Positions 20,792 through 32,115 of a DNA stretch of 50,330 nucleotides are shown one piece after another. The stretch lies in assembly GCF_019112545.1 (NCBI RefSeq), contig NW_025064938.1:149031-199360 (forward strand). The letters are read 5' to 3'. The notes under the pieces were generated by a model that had not been told where the DNA came from, did not search any database, and was given only the letters and a program-made list of their open reading frames with translations. Made by a program: the position numbers and the translations under genes. How positions within the stretch are numbered: position 1 is the stretch's first letter; each line of letters opens with the position of its first letter. The DNA is from Guyanagaster necrorhizus. Taxonomy: Eukaryota; Basidiomycota; Agaricomycetes; Agaricales; Physalacriaceae.

Positions 20792-21163
20792 TTGATGAGA
20801 TTCGCTGTGATGTCATTTCTCACATCTAGGCGGTCTCTGGAAGTCTGCGGTAATCCGCTCAATCGTCGCAGACAACTTCCACCTTCAGGGTTCTATGATG
20901 TGGCCGTGTGTATGAACGAGGCCTCAGGCAAGAGGGCGGGTTATCAAGTTGACGCGCTTGACGGTGATGAAATCAAGAAGTGGGAAGAAAGTCTCGGATG
21001 GAAGAGATTTCTTGCGGAGAATTTGCGGGAAGGAGGGGAGAGCAAGGTCATGTGGGAACTTCGAAGATGGGTGTTGTCGTCTGATCATGATCGAAGTCCC
21101 AGGCAGCCGTCCTGGGTGACGCTTTATGCGGTCTCGACCGAACGGGAAATTCCGACCTCATAG
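20792..21163 (+). CDS. Possible short gene or exon, unknown
   Basis: An open frame of about 124 codons starts at an ATG near 20792 and ends with TAG/TAA-type stop after 'STEREIPTS'. The C-terminal two thirds look protein-like: charged, with 'GFYDVAVCMNEASGKRAGYQ' and 'LRRWVLSSDHD', and contain no low-complexity repeats. No domain is recognised. It diverges from the DUF6534 gene starting at 20668 with little room for two promoters. It could be the 3' exon of a gene whose start I cannot place, or chance. Confidence 0.3.
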   Translation: MMRFAVMSFLTSRRSLEVCGNPLNRRRQLPPSGFYDVAVCMNEASGKRAGYQVDALDGDEIKKWEESLGWKRFLAENLREGGESKVMWELRRWVLSSDHDRSPRQPSWVTLYAVSTEREIPTS

Positions 21164-24100
21164 AAAAAAAATTCCGAATATAAACGTCCTGCCATGCGGT
21201 TTCTGCGAATCAACGAAGGAACTAGGTGAATTTTAGGTAGGACTCTTGATGGGGAAGATTTGCACGTCCGCGATCTTATACATCCTGTGAATATGAAGAT
21301 CATACATGGGCATTGTGACGCAGAATTTGTCAAACGCAGTCAATATGGCCTCGAAGAGAAGCATTTACATCTCGATGCGAAAGTAAGACAGTGATATTGG
21401 TGCTTTTTTGTCCTGGATAGTACCGAAAATCAGTGATGCTTCTACCGATAAGAAGGAACCCCATACCGTAAACATGCCAATGGCTTCGTCAGACTAGGGA
21501 TTGAACAGATGTTGCAGTCTTAGTTCCGACTGAAGACATGTCCTAGGACTGAGGTACATTAGAAAGATATCCCTTGCATGTGTGGAATGTGAATGTTTAG
21601 GATACCGGCGTCTTCATCTGCAGCTGGCAAACTTATGTAAGATATTCGCAGAGGAGGTATCTCCATTCATATCAAATCCGGGACGAAGACTGCGATTCAT
21701 TTGTGCCTCAACCGCCAATAAAGGAAAACCAAAGGTAACGTAAAAATCAAATCCCACCTAAAACGGGAACAACCCTCATCGCGGAGATATCAATGGCGAA
21801 TGCGTTTCCTCCTGTACAAGGCATGTCCGCTACGCACCAATCAGTTCTCGACTATAAACACAGAAGACTTACCAGACTCCGGGTCGAAGCTCACAACCCA
21901 TTGAACATCTCCAAGCTCCGATCCGCGTGGTTCAACTTTAAAAACAACGTAAGCAACCCTAGCGCCACAGAAGAACTGACCGTATAAATATATCTTCGGT
22001 TTGCTCTAGATACCCGACACATGCGCCGGCTTTTGGATGTCAAGTCGAAGATATTAGGCAAAGTGAAACGTAGAGCACACGAATCCTGTCGTCGATACAA
22101 AAGTCCAGGGAGATAAAGCGTCATCGCAGGTCTTGATTTAAGGAATGTTCGTTGTGCTCCATAGCCCTGACATCATATTCTGTTCAACGAACCTGTATGA
22201 GAAAACATTAGAAGCATTGGTAGTGAGACCCACCAATAGGAACTAGGCTGTCGTACTGCTTTCGAGCCTTCGTCGAAGTCATTTTGGATGAAATCTGATC
22301 GGTTTGCTTTTGGCCACCACATATGCCATCGAACTTTAAGGGTCGGAATCGGGCGGCCATGCTGCAGATTCCAAACGTCTGTGGCTTCGAGCCCCAACCA
22401 TGTTTTCGTCGCTCTCCCCATGATATCCCAAACGGGACGTTCGAATATCGAAGAGACTAGAATCATTGCATAACCGCTCCACGCTTCGCAAACTGTAGAT
22501 GCGCGGTATGTTGTTTCGGCCTCGGGAATTTAGGGATTTAACAAAAAATCTGTGAACGACGGTGATTGCGGCTGTGTGGTACAGAGGAGAGGGCGATGAC
22601 GGCAATTTTAGGAGGATGGCGGGCCAGGGCTAGCTTATATATGTCAAACCCCCGCAGAATGTAAGATGCCGTCGACATTTTTGGTCTCGCATGACACGAA
22701 CAGAAGGCAACAAGTTATGGCATTGCACGAAAGGGCAACAGTGAATGCGCTATGATTGTATGACGACAGCCTAAAGATATCGTTGAGGTATTGTTGAACA
22801 CCGGAGGAGTTGGAAGAACGCACATCGTCATGACAACTCTCGATACGTAGGATCATAATCAATGCTTCTTTATTCTGCACGGGTGTAAGTAAGAGAGAGG
22901 AAAAAACTGTACAATAGACACGAACCTGTAGACTATCGTCCCATGATATTGTTTTTCTGGGCCATTCATATCACCGGCAAGCAGCATCTTCTCACGCTGA
23001 CCATCATAACTCGCAATATCGGGAGAACTTGTGAAATTGAAATAGCACCCTCCGCGGATACTAAATTTGAGAATCTCACGTATTCGGCATGTCAGATATC
23101 CCAGCCAAGACCAAACGTGAAGGACAGTTCGACACCAAGTTATCTATCCCCGACAAAAATATTTCAGAGCTTGCCACTCTAAGGTTCTTTTCTACACATC
23201 GAACAACCACAGAAGCGCAGATGGGCTAGCCGACGCATTGATAAACCACACATGGCATGAAAAGGAGCGCCTGTACGGGTTTGAGAATTGTCTCTGGTTC
23301 TCTTGTGCATGGCATCATGTTATCCGATTTCTTCGCAGTAGAGCATACCACGGATGGCGATGGAGGATCAAGGAGAGTACGGTATGAATTGCGATGGTCA
23401 GGTTGAACAAGCGATGACCCGGTCCGGTCCGGCATCGCCGCAAAAGCCCCTCTTCGGAAGACTGTTACTCTTGCGGTATACAAGCAAGTGATAGGCCCTA
23501 GTCAAGAAATACATCCAGAGAAGAGACAGAAAAGGTAGTGAAACAGAAAGCGGCAGTTGGGGATACGGCATTTTTAAGATGAAAGACAGAAATCGACCAA
23601 ATCTGCTGCCTGTATCCATATATCAAGGGTCGGATTCGAAGGCATATGCTGTGCCAGCTCGTCTTTGGCGTGACTGTCTATATCAGAGTGATCCATGGAG
23701 TGCGGTACCCCTACCGCTCGACTTCAATGCAAAAATAGCACATTAGCTTCAGTCAAAAACGAGGACTGGATACATACCACTGCATTATGATATTCGTGGA
23801 CAGGTAGTGGTTCCGCTTCCGAATTCGATAAAAGCTGCGTCCGAAAATCATATTTTCATTTTGGCTGACCAAGAGGTACGTCAGTCCGGTGGCAAAGTGG
23901 CGAATCACGGAAGCATGCTAAACCGCCACAGAATCAGAAGACAATTATTCATCAGAGAAGCCTGACACTTACGGTTGACATTGTAGGAGATGATGCGACA
24001 AGACGAGCTCCAACCATCTTCCATTTCCTCAGTTGAATGGGGTGGCGTTCGTTGGCCTTCCGACTATCCATCGGCCTTCGGTGGGCTCTTGGCGCATGAC

Positions 24101-25495
24101 TCTCCAAAACGTCGGAAGATCAGAAACCGTGGACATCCATGTCTCAAGAATGTGCCTGCTCGTCATCGCTTAGCCCAGCACTACATATCCCCGTCAGTCT
24201 TCAGAGACCGAATTCGGAATTGCTCGTGATCTAGTACTAGTCCTGCATGGGAAAGAAACACCCGGCACCCAGATATTTGGAAACCGGGTCAGTGTTTGTA
24301 AGAATACAAAACCATGGAAAATGTTACAACACCTAGATCTCAGTCAAGAATCATCTAGACTCCGAGGTCAAAAGACACGGTGAAGACGGTCGACCTGCTG
24401 ATGGCCCATGCGTGGGCATGGTTCTCATTATCACCTTGACTACTGTGTACGCGTGTTCAAGCTAGAAAGATGCCGCCATGCGAGCCACCCAGAAAGCAGT
24501 GTCGGTTCGGAACATTGTGATGGAAGGAGACGTTCCACATGGTGCATACGCTCTAAGCCATCTGGGAAGTTCCTGAGGCTTCAGCACTGTGCGCAAAGTA
24601 ATACACCAGCCTTTCCAACTTAGACAAGCCGTAAAATCACCTTCCTGTCGATAAACATCGCATCGCCAAGGTTTGTCGGTCCGGTTCCCGTTCCAACCGA
24701 GTACAGTGTTAAATTATCTGATGTTAAATGGATGGATGGGAATCGCCCTTAAAGACCCTGGAATATGCTGCTGATCGAAGAGGTATCATGGTTGGTCACT
24801 CGAGATCTTAACCGCAGGCGCTGAAAATAACATGAAAGGTCTCATTAGGCGACAAGGAAGAGCCCAATAAGAAACGACATACTCATAAGCTTAATTTGTT
24901 ACACATCATTAGAATTCCCTGGCCATAAGAGTTCGAACATAAAATTCGTTTTTGACCGTTGAAGAGGGATAAGAGAAATCTTGTATTGGAGTCCTTGTCC
25001 TAATTGTTCTCCTACGTAAACAGAGGCCGCTTTAGAGCGCTCGAGTCTATGAATCTCTCCTGCGGTGAGAGAGGGAGTAATGACAGACTTGTGCAGTAGA
25101 CGTACATGTACCAATCTGCGCAAGTGTCCCAATTTATTGATTCTGCCAGAGATAAAGATGATTTTTCTCTCATACCGTCCAACTCGGAACTCAAGAGTCA
25201 GCTCCATTCACCTAGAGAAGTAGAATCCTGGACGACAATAATGAAAGTGACTCCGAAGCGATGCTTGGCATAGCAGACACAGAATCAAGTCGCGTGGTGC
25301 TGTTGACGGGCCATCTGCACCGCCACCACGTGTCGCTGACGTCGCAACTTCCATCACCTTGCGTTCAATATTTTGGCAACATTTTAGAGGCATGTTCCAA
25401 TTCCCGCACGCTTTTGATGAATGGTGATGATGATAGAGGTTTAAAAAGTTTGCGTCCGTACTATTGTACATTTCGTGTTGAAAACAGAAGAACAA
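21164..25495. other. 4.3 kb without a supported gene
   Basis: Open frames stay under about 105 codons on both strands and do not join into phase-consistent exon chains. On the - strand near 23980 a start followed by a GTAAGT donor ('MST', then an exon with 'FATGLTYLLVSQNEN') resembles the start of a short-intron membrane gene, but the chain breaks after two exons. CpG density is ordinary. The region may hold decayed members of neighbouring families. The last ~300 bp before 25496 is probably the 3' UTR of CON-6. Confidence 0.45.
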
Positions 25496-26098
25496 TCAAA
25501 GCGCATTGTGAGCCTTCAAGTACTCTTCAGCATGCTGCTTAGCTCCTGCCGAAACTCGGGGATCTAAACCGACTGAGTGAGCACATACAAGCTCTGTGCC
25601 AAAGACTTACTATGCAAAGCTGCCTTGTATCCAGCAATAACTCGAGTTTCGTGCTCCGAGTCAGACTTAAGACCACTAGGATCAATTCCTGCGGCTTCAA
25701 GGACCTCGCGAGCATGCTGTTTGGCTTCTTTGGATGTCCCCTCATCTAAAATACCGGTTAGCCGATCCGATTAAAGGAATAGTGAAACGAAACCCACTAT
25801 GAAGTGTAGCCTTGTATCCGCCTGAATAACTGCTTAGCGTCAACGGCATTCAATGAAACGGCAATCTTACCGAGGGTACGTTTCATATGGTGCTCCTCCT
25901 CCTGCACGTTTACTCCAGTTAGCTCGTTAAGCCGCTCTTGCGCAAGTGCTTTGGCATCCTCGGATGTGTTCGGATTGCTGATAGTCGCTTTGAGTCCAGA
26001 GATCACGTGCGCAGGGTCTTTTTGATGTGCTAAATTCAGGTTTCTGTAAAGAACGAAGCGAAGAAGTGAAGAAAACCCTTACAAGGTGCAGAAGCCAT
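25496..26098 (-). CDS. con-6: CON-6 family protein with three repeats, 133 aa
   Basis: Exons on the - strand: 26083-26098, 25871-26029, 25798-25821, 25611-25745 and 25496-25563. Introns are 53, 49, 52 and 47 bp, all GT-AG and in phase. Three CON-6 repeats are visible: 'HVISGLKATISNPNTSEDAK', 'GGYKATLHNEGTSKEAK' and 'VIAGYKAALHNPRVSAGAK', each followed by a helical Ala/Glu/Leu segment. The protein is small, soluble and hydrophilic. CON-6 was first described as a conidiation-specific protein of Neurospora; relatives in mushrooms are often stress or development induced. The first repeat is intronless at the point where repeats 2 and 3 are both split, after 'LH' and inside the Asn codon. Confidence 0.92.
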
Positions 26099-27061
26099 GG
26101 TTCGTACTATGGTAAAGCGTCGAAGGTGTTGCATTTGGGCTCCGGAGGTTTCACTGCTTTTTGTCACGGGAATTTGTATGTCTTAGGTACAGGTATGATT
26201 CATGAATGACGATGTGGGTACGGGCTAGCGGGACATCCGCTTTGGGAGGTTCCTATTGTTCCAAACACACAGAAATTTCCGATCACCTGATTTCCCTCCC
26301 TAAAGCGAACTAAAAAGAAAGGCCAGCCAGAATTGTGTTTGGAATGTAAGAGGACTTGGCCACGATCCTCGATCCCGAAACAAGATTTGCACCTCAGTTA
26401 AGAGCAATCTGTCGAAACCTGTAGTCGTCATTTACTCGAATCAAATTTATCTTTGATAATCGACTGGAATCTACAGGATAGCAGAGTACAAGGAGCAAGC
26501 CCCCGACCACACAGCTGGCAGTACATTGGACCTCTTGCGGTTAGAGGAGAATACTTGCGTGTGGTCGAGCATGTCGGTCGAATTGAACAAAATGATACAG
26601 TCCTGGGGGGTTTTCCTGCGGTAGAAACGTGTTCTTATCTACTTGCTTCATCCATCGACGTTAAGCATTCCCATTGTTTTTTCTCTTTTCTGGTGCCTCC
26701 GCGTGCTCTGTCTATCCGTACTCCGTTAATTTTGCAGTCTAAATTCTAAAAGATGAATACATGGAACTCGGTCTTAAAACCGCATTCAGAAATGGGATGG
26801 ACTTTCATCAGATAAAAAACCTATGCTGAGATCACGTAAACGTGTCTGGAATGACCGTTTCAGCCCGCATCGTTACACGAATATCCTGGTGGAGCGAACA
26901 CTTTATGTTTCTCCAACAAACGTTCGAGATGGACTCCAGGGATATCATTAATATCAGGTCCCCTAAATTTCTAGGTCCCCTGTGTTATAATCAAGTGTTC
27001 TTATGTGACTATTGCACTGCAGCTTCCCATCCTCATCAAACATTCCGACATGAACAGATGA
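26099..27061. other. Intergenic, nothing supported
   Basis: This contains the CON-6 promoter side and the downstream region of the 7-TM gene that ends at 27062. A 98-codon + frame at 26453-26749 has no recognisable motif and no splice partners. Confidence 0.5.
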
Positions 27062-28206
27062 TCATGTCGCCGTCTCAGGGTCTGGATACGCTTGATGAAC
27101 ATCATGATTGTAGCTTTCCTCATAAGTGTCACCACGGTGGGGTTTCGACGCAACGCGGGCAACAAGGAGGGTTGGTGCAATTCCCTAGAAATCAATAAAA
27201 CCAATAAATATGAAGAAGGTATTCCAGATACCTTGATATACGCCACGATGATGTCTGCGTAAAAGCAATCATCGGAATCACGAATCACGAGCGCCAGGTA
27301 GACGACCAGCGATAGAGAGTAGATGGCCGAGGACTCGACCAGGACCTCCAGGATGTCAAAATACACATGAACACCCGAAACTCGCAGTATACGATACACG
27401 ATGAGTGCTGTGCACATCAGCGTCGTGGCCAGGGTCAACGAGATGTACATCACGGTAAAATCAATCTGCGAGACAACCCCTCCTGTATCAGTGATATCCT
27501 CAGTCGTGTCGAGGAGAATACTGTACAGCTGTATCACCTTTGCGACTGGAAGATGCAAGTGTTTAGAGTGCGATGAAAAGACGTTCTGCAGCTTACCGGA
27601 TCCTGCAACGGCACAAACTGTGGGAAAGATGACGATTCGCCACTGTCGATCCCAAATGACCCAACAGCGCCATACCTGCAAAAAAAAAAATCCAGCGAGG
27701 GCGCGAAAGACATAAGGAACAAACAAACGATGGTAATGTCGACAAGGAATGTGCTGAAACCGCCCGTGATTCCATCGACGAGCTGGTAAGCTATCCACCA
27801 AGGGCCGGAAAGCTCTGCAGCTTGGAATACAGTATAAAAGTTATCCCCGTGTCCTATGAACGCACGACGCAGGAAGGCCCAGTCGAACCCAAATCCGATC
27901 GTCGCGAGAATGTAGAGCAAAACGATTATGATAAGCAAAAATTTTCTTCCAGAAGGAGGTCTCGAAACTGCACAGATTAAGAAAATAGAAAAGAGGATCA
28001 AAATAGGACATACGTTGGGTCCAGAGGGTGATGGATATCACACCTGTGTATAAGCCTGAAGCCCGACTTTAGAAAGGTGCAAGGAAGGGTGAGAGCAGCA
28101 TACCCTGAAGGAATGTTTCGAGAATCATTCGATTTAGGTCCAGGTCTAAGCTCCCGAATATTTCCTGTCTTTCCCCCAGGGAAATGTTCCATGATGTCGA
28201 TTCCAT
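27062..28206 (-). CDS. Agaricomycete 7-TM protein, family M, copy 1 (299 aa)
   Basis: Exons on the - strand: 28104-28206, 28014-28055, 27729-27967, 27597-27675, 27232-27545 and 27062-27184. Introns are 46-53 bp, GT-AG and phase-consistent. The N-terminus 'SLDLDLNRMILETFLQG' is amphipathic. Membrane spans follow around 'LYTGVISITLWTQ', 'LLIIIVLLYILATIGFGF', 'GGFSTFLVDITIVWRCWVIW', 'IVIFPTVCAVAGS', 'YISLTLATTLMCTALIVYRI', 'SSAIYSLSLVVYLALVI' and 'IKGIAPTLLVARVAS'. It shares this order with the genes at 33444 and 42666. I know of similar unnamed 7-TM proteins in Agaricomycetes, but no assigned function. Receptor-like topology is inference from hydropathy only. Confidence 0.88.
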
Positions 28207-29916
28207 GGGGAGAAGAACAGCTATAGAACCTTGATATGTGCTCTCTTACGCAGGAGGGTAATTATAGGATGATGCTATCTGATCAATGATCATCATCCGC
28301 GTCTACGGTGTCATGGTTAAGCGTGATTGGATGAGACATGTATCAGGAATGCACCTGCGGATAATTGCTGTAACAACCATGGGAAATATCGCGAACACCA
28401 GCAAAGACTTGGGCGTAAACCCTCAGGCGTCGTTGGGAAACCTAGCACTGCGGCTGTAACTATCTAGTCTGCACCAGGGGAAGATGTGATTATTACGAAA
28501 GACGAGAAGTAAAATTTCAATTTACATTAATTGCTGCTCCCTTTCATAATGTGTATATTTGCCGCAGTAGCTGTTCCACGATTAAAATTTTTGCTCTGGA
28601 AGCTTATCAGACGGAGCTGTCGACAATCAACATTTACCATGACAAATGAAACACATCATATCAAGCACTAGCGACATCCGAAATTTCCTCTGGATATGAT
28701 TCGTTGTGGACTTGGAGGGAAGGAAAGCCATAAATGATTGGACAAGAGACTCGCGACGAATTGTCCATCAGACTGAGGCCGTCTGACTACAATAAGATGA
28801 ATTTAGATCGATGCTTTCCACTTAGAACAACAACTTACATCAATACCGACTCTATTTCTCTTAGTCTCCGTGCGGCTTTTCCACACCTCAGAGTTCTTTC
28901 CGAGTTCTTGGGACTACATCTAGAAGCAACATCAAGCAATCTCCACGTGCGGTACGTTAAGGCAGGTTCATGAACCTACAGTTCGCTCTTACCTTCGCAT
29001 TTGGCGGATTGCTAAATTCACACTGTGAGCGTTGGGCACGGTCCGGTCCCTCCGCGACCACGTGCTCTTTAGGGCAGGATTACTGTAGTTCTCCGCTCGT
29101 CTGTAGCTAGATCCTAGGACTATCACCAGCGATTCCCCATTCTCCCTCTCAGATCGAACGATACGGTTCGAACACCAAGGATGGCCCGAATATTTGTTTA
29201 CATTTCCCAAGTTCCCCAACGGTTCCCAATAGTCAATCGGGTTCAGGGGCTTGATAAACTTTAAAAGTCGACTGCAAAAATCCGTGGTTCTTCATGACGA
29301 CTTTTTATTGGTGCGTTCCTCGATGTATTAGCTGGAATGAAACGAAAACACTGTTTCGATATAGCTATGGAAATGCAAAGATCTTGTCAGAGAATTTAAT
29401 TCGTCTCCATGATTTCGTCCCGAAGACAGCAGGCATTGCCCTCACATTTATACTATTTTGTCACATTAATAAAAGGACGAGTGTATTTGTGTTGCTATTT
29501 GTCTTACTATCTAACATCCCCACCATACGAACATCTGATTTTGATTCGATTTTAGATGTCCGACGTGCCCGCATTTGATACTTGACAACCCGGTTTCTAT
29601 CTTCTGGCTCTCCTGATATTATAAATGGTATATCACTGCTTTCAATTTCATCCCTTTGCTATTTCTCAAGCAAGAGCTGTAGGACAGCGTCTTCCTTGCG
29701 GGTCAAGCTGAACCCGAGCGTCATTCATTTCACCTTTTCTCTCATTTATAACGAGGCATTTTCCTTTCATTTTGGATTCAACATCCCTCGCGAAATTAAG
29801 TGAACAGAGTTAAAGTTGCATGTCTGTTACGATTCATGACATACAATCCCGCTGACGATATTCCCAAAGGACCTTCCTCTTGAATACCTTTCCGCACACC
29901 TGAAGATTGAAGTTCG
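28207..29916. other. Intergenic between divergent genes, holds one dispersed repeat
   Basis: This 1.7 kb separates two divergent genes, so it should contain both promoters. It holds repeat copy C at 29035-29178. Open frames around 28734-28973, 29294-29578 and 29582-29803 are unremarkable, although the last two are rich in hydrophobic residues from T-rich DNA. Confidence 0.5.
29035..29178 (+). repeat. Dispersed repeat, copy C
   Basis: Same family as 636-760. It keeps GGCACGGTCCGGTCCCTCCG at its start, CTCGTCTGTAGCTAGAT and ACTATCACCAGCG in the middle, and GATACGGTTCG near its end. It is slightly longer than the others through small insertions. The end reads GGTTCGAACACC, close to a Pol III B box, but the other copies do not share that, so a tRNA origin is not supported. 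Confidence 0.7.
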
Positions 29917-30395
29917 ATGGGCGGGCATCATAGTTCCGGGTTCGGCCATCAAGGTTCTTGGCATAATATGGTTCCCCCATCTGGCGACGAAGGTTCAGGT
30001 GACGATGATAGCACAGGAACTTCAGCTTCGAACAGGTTAGCCCTTATCTTGATACTATGCCTTCATCTGCGGACTGAAAATATTCAGGAAACGGCAATTC
30101 CTTTTTCGCTCAGATCCCCAGTACAGCTGGCACGCTGTCGATCAAACAAGGTTCGTCATATGCCTCCTCGCGATACGGAACAACACCCATCCTGGCTTCG
30201 TGCAGATCCCGGAATGTTTCGCCTACCCACCTCATTGTAGGAAGTTACATTGTCGCAATCATCCTGTTCGTTATCGTGATCTCCCACATTCGAAGAAGAC
30301 AGCGACGACGTGCACGAATAGAATCATCATTTTCGGAAGAGGTGGACGTTGTGGATTTGGAAGACCAAAAGATCTCAGCAGCTGCCGAGGACTAG
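29917..30395 (+). CDS. Small single-pass membrane protein, 123 aa
   Basis: Exons 29917-30035, 30088-30150 and 30206-30395, with GT-AG introns of 52 and 55 bp, all in phase. A Gly/Ser/Asp-rich N-terminus ('PPSGDEGSGDDDSTGT') precedes one membrane span 'IVGSYIVAIILFVIVISHI'. A strongly basic stop 'RRRQRRRARIE' and an acidic tail 'EEVDVVDLEDQKIS' follow. There is no signal peptide, so a signal-anchor topology is likely. The tail motif DLEDQK resembles DLESQK and DLEGQK in the small membrane proteins at 40986 and 38744. Function is unknown. Confidence 0.7.
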
Positions 30396-30609
30396 TATGA
30401 AGAACTATCACGCTATTTCCCTACGCATTAAAGTATGCTGTGTTTATAAACAAGGTGGCAATTGGTCATTATGATGCTAGCTCTGTGGAAGCCATAGTAA
30501 GAATTATTGTATACGAAACGAAGCGGGGCGAATTTCGGTAAAGCTCATCGGACGTTTATGATGCGCTGCTCGGAATGTCTATAGATATTCCATATAACAA
30601 ACACACAGA

Positions 30610-32051
30610 TCACCGATACACTCCAATCCTCCTCATTAATTCCATTGGGGCATCAATCGGGCTAGGACCTTGCGGTAAGCCTAACAGCTGCTCAAACTGC
30701 AGTCTAAACTGCTCGACAAGCTCACGGTCAAGCATCCACGCATCGAAGAGCTTCGTATCCAGCATACTCCCATATTCCCCTAATGCTGCATGGACACTCA
30801 ATGAGCACGACGAAACCCAATATTAGTTAGTCACGACGTACGCTTGAGGCCCTCCTTGGGCGGAACGTCACTTCTGACGCTCCATCCCCCACCAGCCAGT
30901 ACGCTCTGGTAGTCCACCGACAACAACCAATTCATGTAAAGCTGGGCAGCGGCAGGGTGTTCGGCAGTATTGAATATCGCCGCACGCTGTGCCCATATGA
31001 CCGATGTGCTCGAGTCCGAGTCTGGGGGTAGCTGCTCGACAATACCGGTGCTTGCATTAGGGAATCCCGCGGTCGTTGTGAATGTCACAGCTTCGGTTCC
31101 GGAGGAAAGGAGGACCGTAGACAGAGTAGCGGTCCCTCGAACCCAAGTGATACCCTGCGCGATGAAGTCGTAGATAGCCTGCCAGCCATGGGTTTGTTGG
31201 ATTTTGTAGAACCTTCGAGGATGGATAATGAAGTAGAGGTCAATGCGAAGAAGAGGGATACGTACTCGAATAGTACAGCGTCGTCATCATTGGGATACGT
31301 GCTTACAATACGATTCTGCCATTTCGGGTCGAGGTAGTCCAGGAATTCCTTTGGGGCATCGGAGACATTGGTTTTCGCCGTTGCGTAGGTGTTGGAGAAG
31401 AGGTAGTAAGCCATTCCTCTGTGAGAACAGGTCCGTGGGTATAGAAGACGAGGGGGACGATATACACGTACACGAAAGCGCCATCAGGATCTTTGATGTC
31501 GTCTGGCACTTGATCCCATCCCGCGGGTTTGTATTTGAGAAGCTTCCATGGCGTTAGAGCCATCAACGCTATAGAAGACAATACTTACTCGCCCCTCGCT
31601 CTTCCACCGAACGAAGTCGTGGTACGTCTGCAGATGTGCAACGTCCACTCCTGCTTTCCCGGTGAGGTTCAGGGACCGGTCAATAATCCCATCCTGGTAC
31701 TTGTGTGAAAAATAAGAAATATCCCAATAAGGCGGTGGTGGGACTTACTTTGGAAAGATCGACCGTGATGGTAATATTTATATTAGGGAATCTTTCCTGG
31801 AAAGATTGGACAAAGGGATCTTGCTGAACACTCGTATCGCCGCCAGCTCGGACAAGGAGCTGGCCCCCTTCGGCAATGGCGAGCTCGTAGAGCTCATCAA
31901 GCGACTGTGTCTCCACAGCTACGGGCGTAGGAGAAATAGAGCTGATGTTAGATCCAGATAGACCTCCCAGCGATCCAAAGATCGGTTTAAAGAGTGGAGC
32001 GGCAGACGCCACAGTAAAGTATGTAGTGAGGAGAAAAAGAGTGACACGCAT
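30610..32051 (-). CDS. Secreted bacterial-type periplasmic-binding-fold protein, 394 aa
   Basis: Exons on the - strand: 31749-32051, 31589-31699, 31472-31542, 31266-31418, 30842-31212 and 30610-30785. Introns are 46-56 bp, GT-AG and in phase. The signal peptide is 'MRVTLFLLTTYFTVASAAPL'. The mature part follows type-II periplasmic binding proteins of the Fe3+/thiamine class: 'LYELAIAEGGQLLVRAGGD', 'FQERFPNINITITVDLS', 'GVDVAHLQTYHDFVRW', 'FLDYLDPKWQNRIV', 'YPNDDDAVLFE' and 'EHPAAAQLYMNWLLS'. In bacteria these feed ABC importers. Fungi lack that partner, and none is nearby. A role in binding or scavenging a ligand outside the cell is possible but not shown. The frame is intact, and a TATA box lies 57 bp upstream of the start. 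Confidence 0.88.
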
Positions 32052-32107
32052 GGGTAAAAGAATGGACGCCGATGAAGGGCTACGGCTTTCCGTCGCTAAG
32101 CTCTGGT

Positions 32108-32115
32108 CTTTTATA
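32108..32115 (-). promoter_or_regulatory. TATA box of the solute-binding protein gene
   Basis: TATAAAAG on the - strand sits 57-64 bp upstream of the ATG at 32051, the usual distance for a core promoter with a short 5' UTR. No competing gene on that strand lies nearby. Confidence 0.55.

Noticed and set aside
22173..22605. Two - strand frames with Trp/Arg-rich stretches ('MWWPKANRSDF')
   Set aside because: They overlap each other in different frames and no join keeps phase; no recognisable domain.
29165..29177. GGTTCGAACACC resembling a Pol III B box in repeat copy C
   Set aside because: Copies A, B and D do not share the motif and no A box lies at a proper distance, so a tRNA-derived SINE is not supported.
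29294..29803. Hydrophobic + strand frames suggesting membrane segments
   Set aside because: Hydrophobicity follows from T-rich DNA; no start context, splicing or family pattern supports them.
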